Of a stretch of DNA of 64,000 nt, positions 26,774 through 36,241 are shown piece by piece (position 1 is the first letter of the stretch; each line of letters begins with the position of its first letter). A program made the position numbers and the translations under genes. This DNA is from Castellaniella denitrificans (GTDB lineage: Bacteria; Pseudomonadota; Gammaproteobacteria; Burkholderiales; Burkholderiaceae_B), in assembly GCF_027214045.1 (NCBI RefSeq), contig NZ_JAPWHE010000002.1:1-64000 (forward strand). The letters are read 5' to 3'. The notes beneath the pieces were generated by a model. The model did no database searches and was not told the origin of the DNA. It worked only from the letters and a program-made list of their open reading frames with translations.

Positions 26774-28456
26774 ATGCTGCGCGCGCTGCACATCCGTGAC
26801 TTCGTCATCGTCGACCAGGCCGACATCGCCTTCGATGCCGGCTTCACCGTGTTCTCCGGCGAAACCGGGGCCGGCAAGTCGATCCTGATCGACGCCCTGG
26901 CGCTGGCCCTGGGTGGCCGGGGCGACGCCACGCTGATCCGCCGGGACGCTCCGCGCGCCGACGTCAGCGCCGTCTTCGACGCGCCCGAGGCCGCCGCCGA
27001 CTGGCTGGCCGAACAGGCGCTTGACGGCCCTGAACTGATCCTGCGCCGCGTCATCGATGCCCAGGGCCGCAGCAAGGCCTGGGTCAACGGCGTGCCGGCC
27101 ACCCTGGGCCAACTGCGCGACCTGGGCGCGCTGCTGGTGGACATCCATGGCCAGCACGCCCACCAGAGCCTGTTGCAAGCCGCCAGCCAGCTCGACCTCC
27201 TGGACACCCACGCAGGCCACGCCGAGCAGGTCCGCGCCCTGCGGCAGGCCTGGGCCGACTGGCGCCAGGCGCAGGCCACGCTGGACGCCGCCCGCAGCGA
27301 CGCGGCCGGCCAGGCGGCCCGGCTGGAGCAATTGGCCGCCGATGTGGCCTGGCTGGACGAACTGGCGCCCGAGCCCGGCGAATGGCCGGATCTGTGCGCA
27401 CGCCAGTCCCGCCTGGCGCACGCACAGGCCCTGCTGGCCGGCGCCGGCCAGGCCGTCGAGGCGCTGGACGGCGAATCGGGCTCGGCGGCGCAGGCCTTGC
27501 ATGCCGCGATCCAGTCGCTTCAGGCCCTGGTGCGCCACGATCCTTCCCTGGGAGCACACTGCCAGACCCTGGAGTCGGCGCGCATCCTGTGCGCGGAAAC
27601 CGTGTCCGGACTGAACGCCTACGCCGACCGCCTGGAACCCGACCCGGACGCCCTGGCGCGGGCCGACGCCCGCATGGGTCGCCTGTTCGAGGCCGCCCGC
27701 CGGTTCCACATTGAACCCGAAGTCCTGGCCGAGCACCACGAAACGCTGCGCGCCCGGCTGCGCCAGGCCGAGGCCGGACAGGACCTGGGTGCGCTGGAAC
27801 AGGCCTGCGGCCAGGCTGAATCGCATTACATGGCCCTGGCCGGCGCCCTGGGCGCCACGCGCCGGGCCACGGCCACGCAACTCGCCTCGCAGGTCACCGC
27901 CGCCATGCAGACCCTGTCCATGGACGGCGGCGTCTTCGACATCGCCCTGACGGACTGCAAGCCTTCCGCGCATGGCCTGGAAACCGTCGAGTTCCTGGTG
28001 GCCGGCCATGCGGGCGTACCGCCCCGCCCGCTTTCGCGCGTGGCTTCCGGCGGCGAGCTGGCACGCATTTCCCTGGCCCTGTCGGTGATCGCCAGCCAGG
28101 CGGCCCGTGTCCCGACCCTGATCTTCGACGAAGTGGACGCCGGCATCGGCGGCGCCGTGGCCGAGGTCGTCGGCCGCCTGCTGCGCGAACTGGGCGCGCG
28201 CCATCAAGTCCTGTGCGTCACCCACCTGCCCCAGGTCGCGGCCTGCGCGACCCGGCATTTCCAGGTCAGCAAATCCACCCGCGCCGGCCGCACTCTGTCG
28301 ACCATCCATCCGCTGGACGCGGAATCCCGCACGGAAGAAATCGCCCGCATGCTGGGCGGGCTGAAGATGACCACCGCCACGCGCACGCATGCCCGCGAGA
28401 TGCTGGACGCACTCGGGCACGGGGCGGTCCGGCGCGGGCCGTTTCAAACCGAATGA
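26774..28456 (+). CDS. recN: DNA repair protein RecN
   Basis: A 560-residue SMC-like ATPase involved in double-strand break repair. Walker A GETGAGKS is at residues 29-36, followed by central coiled-coil segments rich in Ala, Gln and Arg, the signature SRVASGGELARISLAL and Walker B PTLIFDEVDAGIGG. It is co-oriented with nadK. In E. coli recN is LexA-regulated; I see no clear LexA box in the short gap upstream. Confidence 0.96.
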   Translation: MLRALHIRDFVIVDQADIAFDAGFTVFSGETGAGKSILIDALALALGGRGDATLIRRDAPRADVSAVFDAPEAAADWLAEQALDGPELILRRVIDAQGRSKAWVNGVPATLGQLRDLGALLVDIHGQHAHQSLLQAASQLDLLDTHAGHAEQVRALRQAWADWRQAQATLDAARSDAAGQAARLEQLAADVAWLDELAPEPGEWPDLCARQSRLAHAQALLAGAGQAVEALDGESGSAAQALHAAIQSLQALVRHDPSLGAHCQTLESARILCAETVSGLNAYADRLEPDPDALARADARMGRLFEAARRFHIEPEVLAEHHETLRARLRQAEAGQDLGALEQACGQAESHYMALAGALGATRRATATQLASQVTAAMQTLSMDGGVFDIALTDCKPSAHGLETVEFLVAGHAGVPPRPLSRVASGGELARISLALSVIASQAARVPTLIFDEVDAGIGGAVAEVVGRLLRELGARHQVLCVTHLPQVAACATRHFQVSKSTRAGRTLSTIHPLDAESRTEEIARMLGGLKMTTATRTHAREMLDALGHGAVRRGPFQTE

Positions 28457-28552
28457 ATCGAAGCACACCCGCCAGGTGCGACATGAGGCCCCGTCATGGC
28501 CGGGGGGATCGCCTGCGCCTGACGTTCGGCGGGTCCGGAGGACCCTGGGCGA

Positions 28553-28978
28553 TTACCCCTTTTTAGCGGCCGAGCACTTCGGGCAGATGCCGTAGAGCAT
28601 CATGTTGTGGCTTTCGAGGGTGAAGCCGTTTTCCTTGGCCACCCGATGCTGGCGTTTTTCGATTTCCGCATCGGAAAATTCCACCACCCGGCCGCAGTTC
28701 GTGCAGATCAGGTGGTCGTGGTGGTCGCCGTCATTCAGTTCGAACACCGCCTTGCCGCCGTCGAACTGGCTGCGCAGCAGGATGCCCGCCTGCTCGAACT
28801 GGGTCAGTACGCGATACACGGTGGCCAGACCGATGTCCACGTCTTCGGTGATCAGGGCGCGATAGACGTCTTCGGCGCTATGGTGACGGGTTTCCGCCTT
28901 GCGGAACACATCGAGGATCTTCAGGCGCGGAAACGTCGCCTTCAGGCCCATGGTCTTGAGTTCGATCTGGTCGTTCAT
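28553..28978 (-). CDS. fur: Ferric uptake regulator Fur
   Basis: A 141-residue metal-dependent repressor of iron uptake genes. Residues 15-65 form the winged helix ([35 protein letters not shown]). The regulatory metal site includes the HHDH run near residues 86-89, and structural zinc is held by CTNC (92-95) and CPKC (132-135). The ATG at 28978 begins the family-typical MNDQIELK; the upstream extension has no support. It is divergent from bamE. Confidence 0.97.
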   Translation of the reverse strand: MNDQIELKTMGLKATFPRLKILDVFRKAETRHHSAEDVYRALITEDVDIGLATVYRVLTQFEQAGILLRSQFDGGKAVFELNDGDHHDHLICTNCGRVVEFSDAEIEKRQHRVAKENGFTLESHNMMLYGICPKCSAAKKG

Positions 28979-29128
28979 GGTTGAAGTATCCCGGGGAATG
29001 CGGCGAAAGGCAAGCGGGCCGGAACCCCACCGCATCCGGCCACGCGCATGCGCAAATCCTAATTCCCTTTATGATAGCGGTTTTAGCGGCCGCCATACGC
29101 GGCCCTCGAATCCACCACGGGGACTTTC

Positions 29129-29680
29129 GTGCACATCCGATCCAGCGCTCCTTCCCACCGGCTGACCCTATGCCTGGCCGCCAGCGTCATGGCGCTGGGC
29201 CTCGCGGGCTGCGGCTCGACCAACTGGGGCTTCCCCTACCGGGCCACCATCCAGCAGGGTAACTGGATCACCTCCGAACAGGTCGCCAAGCTCGAAACCG
29301 GCATGACCCGCGACCAGGTGCGCTTCATCCTGGGTACGCCCACGCTGCAGGACATCTTCCACGCCGAACGCTGGGATTACCCTTACTACAACCAGCCCGG
29401 CTACGGACAGGACGAACTACGCAAATTCACCGTCTGGTTCGAGAACGACCGTCTGGCGCGCTGGACGGGCGACGAACAGCCCGACCGCCAGCCCTTCCAG
29501 AAGGCCGACAGCGGCAAGGAAGCCATCCAGTCGGCCGATGCCGAACGCGCGGCCCGTCAGGCCACATCCCCGGGGCTGGACACTTCCGCCGCACCCAACG
29601 GTCAGGCTGCGGGCGGCGCGCCGCAAGCCACCGTCGAAGCCGTCCCCGCCGGCACCACCCGCCCGGGGGGACAGGAATAA
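29129..29680 (+). CDS. bamE: Outer membrane assembly lipoprotein BamE (SmpA/OmlA)
   Basis: A lipoprotein of the BAM complex that inserts beta-barrel proteins. A signal peptide ends in the lipobox LAGC, so Cys near residue 28 is the acylated residue. The SmpA/OmlA domain shows [20 protein letters not shown] and [20 protein letters not shown]. The start is a GTG preceded by GGGGA. At 183 residues it is longer than the E. coli protein because of a low-complexity Ala/Gln/Pro-rich tail after about residue 115. It overlaps dapB by one base (TAATG). Confidence 0.93.
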   Translation: MHIRSSAPSHRLTLCLAASVMALGLAGCGSTNWGFPYRATIQQGNWITSEQVAKLETGMTRDQVRFILGTPTLQDIFHAERWDYPYYNQPGYGQDELRKFTVWFENDRLARWTGDEQPDRQPFQKADSGKEAIQSADAERAARQATSPGLDTSAAPNGQAAGGAPQATVEAVPAGTTRPGGQE

Positions 29681-30471
29681 TGCGTATCGCCATCGCGGGC
29701 GCCTCGGGCCGCATGGGGCGCATGCTGATCCAGGCCGTCCTGGAATCCCAGGATCTCACCCTGGCCGTGGCGCTGGATCGCCCCGGCAACGACGCCATCG
29801 GCCAGGACGCCGGCGCCCCCCTGGGCATCGTCACGGGCACGCCTATCACCGATGACCTGGGCGCCCTGGCCGGAGCCGATTGCCTGATCGACTTCACCCG
29901 CCCGGAAGGCACTCTGGCCCACCTGGAGGCCTGCGTCGCGCATGGCGTCAAATGCGTCATCGGCACCACCGGTTTCGACGCCGAGGGCAAGCAGGCCATC
30001 CGGGCCGCCGCCCAGAAAACCGCCATCGTCTTCGCCCCCAACATGAGCGTGGGCGTCAACGCAACGCTCAAACTGCTGGACATGGCCGCCCGTCTGCTGA
30101 ACAGCGGCTATGACGCCGAAATCTTCGAGGCCCATCACCGCAACAAGGTCGACGCGCCCTCCGGCACCGCCCTGGCCATGGGCGAGGCCGTGGCGCGCGC
30201 CTGGGGCAAGCCGCTGGACGAGATCGCCGACTGGGCGCGCCACGGCGAGACCGGCCCGCGCGAAACCGGCCATATCGGCTTTTCCGTGCTGCGCGGCGGC
30301 GACATCGTCGGCGACCACACCGTGTACTTCTGCGGCACGGGCGAACGCATCGAGATCAGCCACCGCTCCAGCAGCCGCGCCACCTATGCCCAGGGCAGCC
30401 TGCGCGCCGCCCGCTATCTGGCGCGCCGCGAATTCGGCCTGTTCGACATGCAGGACGTGCTGGCCACCTGA
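29680..30471 (+). CDS. dapB: 4-hydroxy-tetrahydrodipicolinate reductase
   Basis: A 263-residue enzyme of lysine and diaminopimelate synthesis that uses NAD(P)H. The N-terminal Rossmann motif is [12 protein letters not shown], then [13 protein letters not shown] and the catalytic [19 protein letters not shown]. Length and motifs are full. Its ATG shares a base with the bamE stop codon, so it is translationally coupled to it. Confidence 0.97.
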   Translation: MRIAIAGASGRMGRMLIQAVLESQDLTLAVALDRPGNDAIGQDAGAPLGIVTGTPITDDLGALAGADCLIDFTRPEGTLAHLEACVAHGVKCVIGTTGFDAEGKQAIRAAAQKTAIVFAPNMSVGVNATLKLLDMAARLLNSGYDAEIFEAHHRNKVDAPSGTALAMGEAVARAWGKPLDEIADWARHGETGPRETGHIGFSVLRGGDIVGDHTVYFCGTGERIEISHRSSSRATYAQGSLRAARYLARREFGLFDMQDVLAT

Positions 30472-30480
30472 GCGCCGGAC

Positions 30481-31569
30481 TCAGTCCAGCACCACGGGCT
30501 CCTGCTCAAGGTCCACCCCGAACCGTTCCCGCACGTCGGCGCGCACGGCCCGGGCCAGCGCCAGGACATCCGCAGCCTGCGCGCCGCCGTGGTTCACCAG
30601 CACCAGCGCCTGGCGCTCATGCATGCCCACGGGCCCCAGGCGCCGCCCTTTCCAGCCCGCCCGCTCGATCAGCCAACCAGCCGCCAGCTTGACCCGGCCA
30701 TCGGCCTGGGGATAAGTCCGCAGATCCGGAAACCGTTGTTTCAGCCCCTCCGCCTGGCCGGCGTCGATCACCGGATTCTTGAAGAAGCTGCCCGCGTTGC
30801 CCAGCACCGCCGGATCGGGCAGTTTGCGGCGGCGGATATCGCACACGGCGTCGAAGACCTGGCGCGGAGACGGCGCCGCCGATGAGGCGCTCGCCGGGCG
30901 GCCGGAAACCGACGCCCCGCGCTCGGCCCGCAACCCGGGATGATCCCGCAGGTCCGGATAGTCGAGACGCGGCGTCCAGGCTTTGGGCAACGCGAAACGC
31001 ACCCGCACGATCAGCCAGCGCCCCGCCCCGTCGCGCTTGAACAGACTGTCCCGATAAGCGAAGCCGCACTCGCTGGGGCGCAAGTCGTGTGCGCGGCCCG
31101 CCCGCAGATCCCAGGCCACCACCGAATGCAGGCGCTGGTCCAGTTCCAGCCCGTAGGCGCCGATGTTCTGCACCGGCGCCGCCCCCACCGTCCCCGGGAT
31201 CAAGGCCAGGTTCTCCAGCCCCGGCCAGCCCCGGGACAGGCAATGGTCCACGAAACCGTGCCAGGATTCTCCGGCGGCGGCCTCGACGATCCAGTGGTCG
31301 GCGGTCTCATCCCGCAAACGGATGCCGCGCAGCGCCACGCGCAGGACGCGATGGCGCGGTCGCTCGAGCATCACCAGGTTGCTGCCGCCCCCCAGCACGA
31401 ACATCGGCGCCACGCCGTCCCGGCCTTTCCGTCCGGCAGCCAGCGCTTCGCACAAGGCCGGGATGGCGGATTCGTCCTCCAGGACCGCCACGGCGGCCCG
31501 CGCCGGCAGGCCCAGGGTGTTGCGGGCTTGCAGGTCCTGATCGGAGAAGACGAGGGGCTGGACGGACAT
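30481..31569 (-). CDS. murB: UDP-N-acetylmuramate dehydrogenase
   Basis: A 362-residue flavoenzyme that reduces UDP-GlcNAc-enolpyruvate to UDP-MurNAc in peptidoglycan synthesis. FAD-binding [12 protein letters not shown] and [21 protein letters not shown] are present, followed by the catalytic Ser region [14 protein letters not shown]. The sequence is of the long, E. coli-like (type I) form. It is convergent with dapB, nine bases apart. Confidence 0.95.
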   Translation of the reverse strand: MSVQPLVFSDQDLQARNTLGLPARAAVAVLEDESAIPALCEALAAGRKGRDGVAPMFVLGGGSNLVMLERPRHRVLRVALRGIRLRDETADHWIVEAAAGESWHGFVDHCLSRGWPGLENLALIPGTVGAAPVQNIGAYGLELDQRLHSVVAWDLRAGRAHDLRPSECGFAYRDSLFKRDGAGRWLIVRVRFALPKAWTPRLDYPDLRDHPGLRAERGASVSGRPASASSAAPSPRQVFDAVCDIRRRKLPDPAVLGNAGSFFKNPVIDAGQAEGLKQRFPDLRTYPQADGRVKLAAGWLIERAGWKGRRLGPVGMHERQALVLVNHGGAQAADVLALARAVRADVRERFGVDLEQEPVVLD

Positions 31570-31652
31570 GAGGCAAGAGGGCTGGAGTGGAAGGCGTAAG
31601 CATACCGCGCGGGCTTCGGATGGACGGGTTTCGGGGCGGGTATCCGGGCGAT

Positions 31653-31787
31653 TTGACAGGCCTGGATATCGTGCTTTATAGTTCTGCCTCTTGCTTGATT
31701 GCGTACCGGCAACAGCGCCTTCCAGAGGTCTGAAGCCTGATCTGAAAAATCACACGATTTGACAGACTGAAAAATACGCCTTACAAT
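31653..31787 (+). promoter_or_regulatory. Tandem sigma-70 promoters before tRNA-Gly
   Basis: The proximal promoter is TTGACA (31759-31764), 17 bp, TACAAT (31782-31787). A second set, TTGACA (31653-31658), 18 bp, TATAGT (31677-31682), lies about 105 bp upstream. Both point to the tRNA gene, typical for a strongly expressed stable RNA. Confidence 0.75.
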
Positions 31788-31813
31788 GCAAGGCTTAGCT
31801 GAATAGCTAAAAT

Positions 31814-31889
31814 GCGGGAATAGCTCAGTTGGTAGAGCGCAACCTTGCCAAGGTTGAGGTCGCGAGTTCGAGACTCGTTTCCCGCTCCA
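31814..31889 (+). tRNA. tRNA-Gly (anticodon GCC)
   Basis: A 76-base cloverleaf including an encoded CCA. The acceptor arm GCGGGAA pairs with TTCCCGC, the anticodon arm CAACC-TTGCCAA-GGTTG gives anticodon GCC, and the T arm contains GTTCGAG. It reads the common GGC and GGT codons. A strong terminator follows, and no integrated element flanks it. Confidence 0.97.
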
Positions 31890-31899
31890 GATTCCAAAA

Positions 31900-31932
31900 G
31901 GCCCAAACTTCGGTTTGGGCCTTTTTTCTTTT
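31900..31932 (+). terminator. Terminator of the tRNA-Gly gene
   Basis: GGCCCAAAC-TTCG-GTTTGGGCC, a perfect 9-bp stem with a TTCG tetraloop, followed by TTTTTTCTTTT. Confidence 0.95.
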
Positions 31933-31962
31933 GCCGACTTCGGTGCGACTCCCAGTCCGGTT

Positions 31963-32403
31963 TCAAGTCCCGGCGGCGCCTGGCGGCCTGCCCGAACGCC
32001 TGGACGACTCCCGCGCCGCGAACCGCTCGAATACCTGCTTTCCCGTTATTTTCTTCGTTTGATTCTTCAACTCGTAGTACGAAGGTTTTTCGTCGATGAA
32101 AACCTCATGGACGAGCGTGAACATCCGGTCCTGAAAAAGCCCGGCAGGCAGGATGTATTCGTTGCCGGACAATAGTCGATAAAAAAGATGGGTACCGCAC
32201 GTCGGGCAAAACCCGCGCTCGGCCCAATCGGACGAACGGTAAGTCCGCGCCTCGCCGCCGGGAAACCCGACGCCGTCGCCACAATGCACGGCGAACATGG
32301 GGCCCCCCGACCAACGCCGGCATATGGCGCAATGGCACAGCCCGATCTGCTCGCGATCCGGCGCCGTGACTTCGATGGCACCGCAGAGACATTTTCCTTT
32401 CAT
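31963..32403 (-). CDS. GFA family protein (glutathione-dependent formaldehyde-activating enzyme-like)
   Basis: A 146-residue zinc-binding protein of the Gfa/CENP-V fold: KCLCGAIEV at the N-terminus, GLCHCAICRRWSGGP and GFCPTCGTHLFYRL supply the cysteine ligands. The name comes from the Paracoccus enzyme proposed to join formaldehyde and glutathione; most relatives have no proven activity. The gene stands alone, divergent from the PQQ dehydrogenase. Confidence 0.85.
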   Translation of the reverse strand: MKGKCLCGAIEVTAPDREQIGLCHCAICRRWSGGPMFAVHCGDGVGFPGGEARTYRSSDWAERGFCPTCGTHLFYRLLSGNEYILPAGLFQDRMFTLVHEVFIDEKPSYYELKNQTKKITGKQVFERFAARESSRRSGRPPGAAGT

Positions 32404-32491
32404 CAGGGATTCCTCTCAGGACGGAAAATCAAGCGCGAAACACCATTATGATAGAGTGGTTTTCATGCTTTCACGCACAAGGATGATGCCC

Positions 32492-34897
32492 ATGAAGACG
32501 CCCCGTCCGCACAGGCCCCTGTCCCAAACCATCGGCTGGGCGGTGCTGCTCCTGATCGCACTCTACTCGCTGCTCGGCGGCATCTGGCTGGCGGCGCTGG
32601 GCGGCTCGTGGTATTACGCCACGCTGGGCGTGGCATTGCTGGCGAGCGCCTGGCTGCTGCGGCGGCAACGGACGGCGGGGCTGTGGCTGTATGCCCTGAT
32701 CCTGGCAGCCACCCTGGTCTGGGGCCTGTGGGAAACCGGCCCCGACTTCTGGGCGTTGGCGCCGCGCTACGATCTCCTCTTCCTCCTCGGCCTGTGGCTG
32801 TTGCTGCCGCCGGCCACGCACGGCTTCTACTCGCCCCGACCCGCCAAGGCCGCCATGGGCGTGGCGATGCTGGGCATGCTGGCGGTGCTGGGCTACGGCC
32901 TGTTCAACGACCCGCAGGAGATCGAGGGCACGCTCGCCCGCGCCCAGCCGGCCCGGGCGCATCCGGTGCCCGGCGTGGCGGACGAGGACTGGCCCGCCTA
33001 CGGGCGCACGGAAGGCGGTGTGCGTTATTCGCCGCTGGCGCAGATCAACGCCGGCAACGTCAAGAATCTGCGGGTGGCATGGACCTATCGCACCGGCGAC
33101 TTCCGCACCGCGAACGATTCGGGCGAGACCACCAACGAAGTCACGCCGATCAAGATCGGCGACAAGCTGTTCCTGTGCACGCCGCACCAGTTCCTGGACG
33201 CGCTCGATCCCGCCACAGGCCGGCGCCTGTGGCGCTTCGATCCGCGGCTGAAGGCCGACAAGACCTTCCAGCACTTGACCTGCCGCGGCGTCGCCTATCA
33301 CGACGCGGACAATGGCGTGCGCTTCCCGGCCAGCCGCGCCAAGGCCGGCGACCAGGCTCCGGGGCTCTGCCCGCGCAAGGTGCTGCTGCCCACGAATGAC
33401 GGCCGCCTGATCGCGGTGAACGCCGACAACGGCCATCCATGCGGCGATTTCGGCAAGGACGGCGAGATCGACCTGCAACAAAGCATGCCCCATGCCTATC
33501 CGGGCGGCTACAACCCGACATCGCCACCGGTGGTCACCGCATCGACCATCGTCATCGGTGGCTCGGTGACGGACAATTTCTCGAATCAAGAGCCGTCCGG
33601 CGTGATCCGCGGCTACGACGTACGCACCGGCGCGCTGAAATGGGTCTTCGACACCGGCGCGGAGGACCCCAACGCCATGCCGGGCGACCAGACGAAGTTC
33701 GTGCACAACTCGCCCAACGCCTGGGCGCCCCTGGCCTACGACGCCCAGACCGACGTGGTCTACGTGCCTACCGGCGTGGGTACGCCCGACATCTGGGGTG
33801 GCGACCGCGGCCCCCTGAAAGAGCGCTATGCCAATTCCATCCTGGCGCTGGATGCCTCCACCGGCCATCTGATCTGGCACTTCCAGACCACACACCACGA
33901 TCTGTGGGACATGGATGTACCGGCGCAGCCCTCGCTGATGGACGTGACGAAGGAAGACGGCCAGACCGTGCCGGCCATCTACGTGCTCACCAAGACCGGC
34001 AACGTATTCGTGCTGGACCGCCGCGATGGCCGGCCCATCGTGCCGGTGACCGAAAAACCCGTACCGCAGGGCGTGGCGCGCGGCCCGCAGACCCGGGGCG
34101 AGCACTACGCGCCGACACAGCCGTTCTCGGCGCTGAATCTGGCGCCCCGGGACAAGCTCACCGACAAGGACATGTGGGGCGCCACGATGCTGGACCAGTT
34201 GATGTGCCGTGTGATGTTCAAGCGCCTCAACTACGAGGGCATCTACACGCCGCCGTCCGAGAATGGCACGCTGGTGTTCCCAGGCAACCTGGGCGTGTTC
34301 GAATGGGGCGGCATGTCGGTGAACCGGGATCGCCAGGTGGCGCTGGCGAACCCGATCGGCCTGCCCTTCGTTTCCCGGCTCATCCCCGAAGATCCGGACC
34401 GCGCCATTGGCGTGAAAGGGGCCGGCACGGAAAACGGCGTACAGCCGATGTACGGCACGCCGTACGGCGTGGAGATCAATCCCTTCCTGTCGCCGCTGGG
34501 CCTGCCCTGCAAGGCGCCGGCCTGGGGCTATGTGGCCGGGGTGGACCTGCAGCGCAACCAGGTGGTGTGGAAAAAGCGCATCGGCACCATCCGCGACAGC
34601 CTGCCGCACCTGTTCCCATTGCCGCCGCTCAAGATCGGCGTGCCGGGCCTGGGCGGCCCCATCTCGACCGCCGGCAACGTGATGTTCGTGGCCGCCACAC
34701 AGGACGACTATCTGCGCGCCTTCGACGTGAGCAATGGCCACCTGCTGTGGGAAGCGCGCCTGCCCGCCGGCGGCCAGGCCACACCGATGACCTATGCGGC
34801 CGGCGGCAGACAGTACGTGGTGATCATGGCCGGCGGCCACGGCTCGTTCGGCACCCGGATGGGGGATTATCTGGTGGCCTACGCCTTGCCGGACTGA
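32492..34897 (+). CDS. Membrane-bound PQQ-dependent dehydrogenase (glucose/quinate/shikimate type)
   Basis: An 801-residue quinoprotein, close to E. coli Gcd (796). The first 150 residues hold five transmembrane helices, and the rest is a periplasmic eight-bladed propeller that binds PQQ (DWPAYGRTEGGVRYSPLAQI at its start; YDAQTDVVYVPTGVGTPDIW, HHDLWDMDVPAQPSL and GGHGSFGTRMGDYL further on). It oxidises a sugar or cyclic polyol in the periplasm and passes electrons to ubiquinone. Glucose versus quinate cannot be told here; bacteria of this group often lack glucose use. The start at 32492 follows AAGGATGATGCCC. No PQQ synthesis genes are in the window. Confidence 0.88.
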   Translation: MKTPRPHRPLSQTIGWAVLLLIALYSLLGGIWLAALGGSWYYATLGVALLASAWLLRRQRTAGLWLYALILAATLVWGLWETGPDFWALAPRYDLLFLLGLWLLLPPATHGFYSPRPAKAAMGVAMLGMLAVLGYGLFNDPQEIEGTLARAQPARAHPVPGVADEDWPAYGRTEGGVRYSPLAQINAGNVKNLRVAWTYRTGDFRTANDSGETTNEVTPIKIGDKLFLCTPHQFLDALDPATGRRLWRFDPRLKADKTFQHLTCRGVAYHDADNGVRFPASRAKAGDQAPGLCPRKVLLPTNDGRLIAVNADNGHPCGDFGKDGEIDLQQSMPHAYPGGYNPTSPPVVTASTIVIGGSVTDNFSNQEPSGVIRGYDVRTGALKWVFDTGAEDPNAMPGDQTKFVHNSPNAWAPLAYDAQTDVVYVPTGVGTPDIWGGDRGPLKERYANSILALDASTGHLIWHFQTTHHDLWDMDVPAQPSLMDVTKEDGQTVPAIYVLTKTGNVFVLDRRDGRPIVPVTEKPVPQGVARGPQTRGEHYAPTQPFSALNLAPRDKLTDKDMWGATMLDQLMCRVMFKRLNYEGIYTPPSENGTLVFPGNLGVFEWGGMSVNRDRQVALANPIGLPFVSRLIPEDPDRAIGVKGAGTENGVQPMYGTPYGVEINPFLSPLGLPCKAPAWGYVAGVDLQRNQVVWKKRIGTIRDSLPHLFPLPPLKIGVPGLGGPISTAGNVMFVAATQDDYLRAFDVSNGHLLWEARLPAGGQATPMTYAAGGRQYVVIMAGGHGSFGTRMGDYLVAYALPD

Positions 34898-34962
34898 GCA
34901 CCACTTCCAGAAGGCGCAAGGCGTGGGCACGGGCGGGCATTCCTCACTATAGAATGCCCGCT

Positions 34963-35574
34963 ATGGACATCGCCTCTTCCTTATTGATCGCCGTCACGGC
35001 ATGGCTGGTGCTGCGCATGCGCTACCAGCGCGCCCGCATCGCCCTGCTCGGGCATCACCTGGCCGGGCTGCGGCTCGAACACGGCATGGAGACCCTGACG
35101 CAGGGCTACACCCGCGCCATCCACGAAACGACCGAGGCGCGCCAGACCCAGGTGCTGGAAAGCTTCGCCCAGACAGAACGCACGGTGGCGGCGCAAGCGC
35201 AATCACTGGCCGACGCCATGCAAAGGGAAAGCGAACAGGCCACCCGCATGAGCATGCTGCCGTTCTGCGTGCCGTACGCCGAGCGCTTCCTGCCCGTACC
35301 GACGCGGGATTTCCGCGCGCTGCTGCGGATCCACGCGGCCGGCCTGCGGCATGTCGTGGACAACGAAAGCCATATGAATCCGAAGGACCGCGCCTACCAT
35401 CTGTCGGCGGAACTCTATCTGCTGCAGCACAGTTGCCACTGGTACTGCAAGTCGCGATCCGTGGCCGACGCGCGTCTGGCGCTGCGGCATCAGGTGAAGC
35501 ACCAGCAAGCGCTGGACGCGGTGTCCGACACGACCCGCTCGGCCTATCTGGCGTGGCTGCGGGGCGCCGGCTAG
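34963..35574 (+). CDS. Conserved membrane-anchored protein of unknown function
   Basis: A 203-residue protein not assigned to a family. The N-terminus (MDIASSLLIAVTAWLVLRMR) is a single hydrophobic anchor, followed by a helical, probably coiled region (residues 40-95, rich in Gln, Glu and Ala) and a C-terminal helical domain with LSAELYLLQHSCHWYCKSRS and LRHQVKHQQALDAV. A TATAGAAT sequence lies immediately before the first ATG (34954), which is nine bases upstream in the same frame, so the message may have a very short leader. It ends three bases from the convergent ABC gene. Confidence 0.6.
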   Translation: MDIASSLLIAVTAWLVLRMRYQRARIALLGHHLAGLRLEHGMETLTQGYTRAIHETTEARQTQVLESFAQTERTVAAQAQSLADAMQRESEQATRMSMLPFCVPYAERFLPVPTRDFRALLRIHAAGLRHVVDNESHMNPKDRAYHLSAELYLLQHSCHWYCKSRSVADARLALRHQVKHQQALDAVSDTTRSAYLAWLRGAG

Positions 35575-35577
35575 CTG

Positions 35578-36192
35578 CTAGCGCAGCGCCGCCACCTCGG
35601 TCACCCTCGCCCCGCACGCCCGCACCAGCTCGGCATCATGGCTGGCGAACAGCACGAGGCGGTCCTGTGCCCAGAGCCTGAACTGATCGGCCAGCACGGC
35701 GCGAGCCTGGGCGTCCAGCCCGTTGCCCGGGCCGTCCGCGACGACGACGGCCGGATCGCCCAGGGCGGCGGCCGTCAGAAAGACCTTGCGCCGCGTGCCC
35801 GTCGACATCTGCTCGAAGCGCTTGTCCAGATGCGGCTCCAGCCCCAGCCGGCGGGCCAGGTCGAGCACCTCATGATCAAGGGACGCCCGCTTCTCCGTGG
35901 CGACCCGCTCGAGCAGCTCCCGGCCCGTCAGCGAGGGAAACGCCAGACAATCGTCGGGCACATGGGCCAGCCGGGCCTTGGCCAGCGAAGGCTCGCGGGC
36001 CATCGAATGCCCGCCGATCCAGACTTCGCCCGAGTCCGGAGCGATCATGCCCGCGACGATGCCCAGCAGGGTGGATTTGCCAGTGTTTTCTTCTTCGCAC
36101 AGCGCCACGCATCCGGCTCCGAACGCCTGGTTCAGCCCTTGGAAGACGAGATGGTCGCCGTACCGCTTGGTGAGATTGTCGATGCGCAACAT
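35578..36192 (-). CDS. ABC-type ATPase domain protein with degenerate motifs
   Basis: A 204-residue stand-alone ABC ATPase domain. The fold is clear (LRIDNLTKRYGDHLVFQGLN; H-loop LFASHD), but the nucleotide motifs are altered: Walker A reads CEEENTGKST, lacking the first glycine of GxxGxGKS, the signature is MSTGTRRK instead of LSGGQ, and Walker B reads VVVADGPGNGLD, with Gly in place of the catalytic Glu. It may bind but not turn over ATP efficiently. No permease gene is adjacent. The start at 36192 begins the domain; the upstream extension is a shadow of the beta-lactamase gene. Confidence 0.75.
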   Translation of the reverse strand: MLRIDNLTKRYGDHLVFQGLNQAFGAGCVALCEEENTGKSTLLGIVAGMIAPDSGEVWIGGHSMAREPSLAKARLAHVPDDCLAFPSLTGRELLERVATEKRASLDHEVLDLARRLGLEPHLDKRFEQMSTGTRRKVFLTAAALGDPAVVVADGPGNGLDAQARAVLADQFRLWAQDRLVLFASHDAELVRACGARVTEVAALR

Positions 36193-36241
36193 GCCGGGAA
36201 GTGTACGCAGGAATGCGGCGCGCGGCCAGGACGCCCCGGCC

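Noticed and set aside
31814-31889. tRNA-Gly as an integration site
   Set aside because: No integrase lies beside it, a normal terminator follows, and no copy of its 3' end was noticed in the window.
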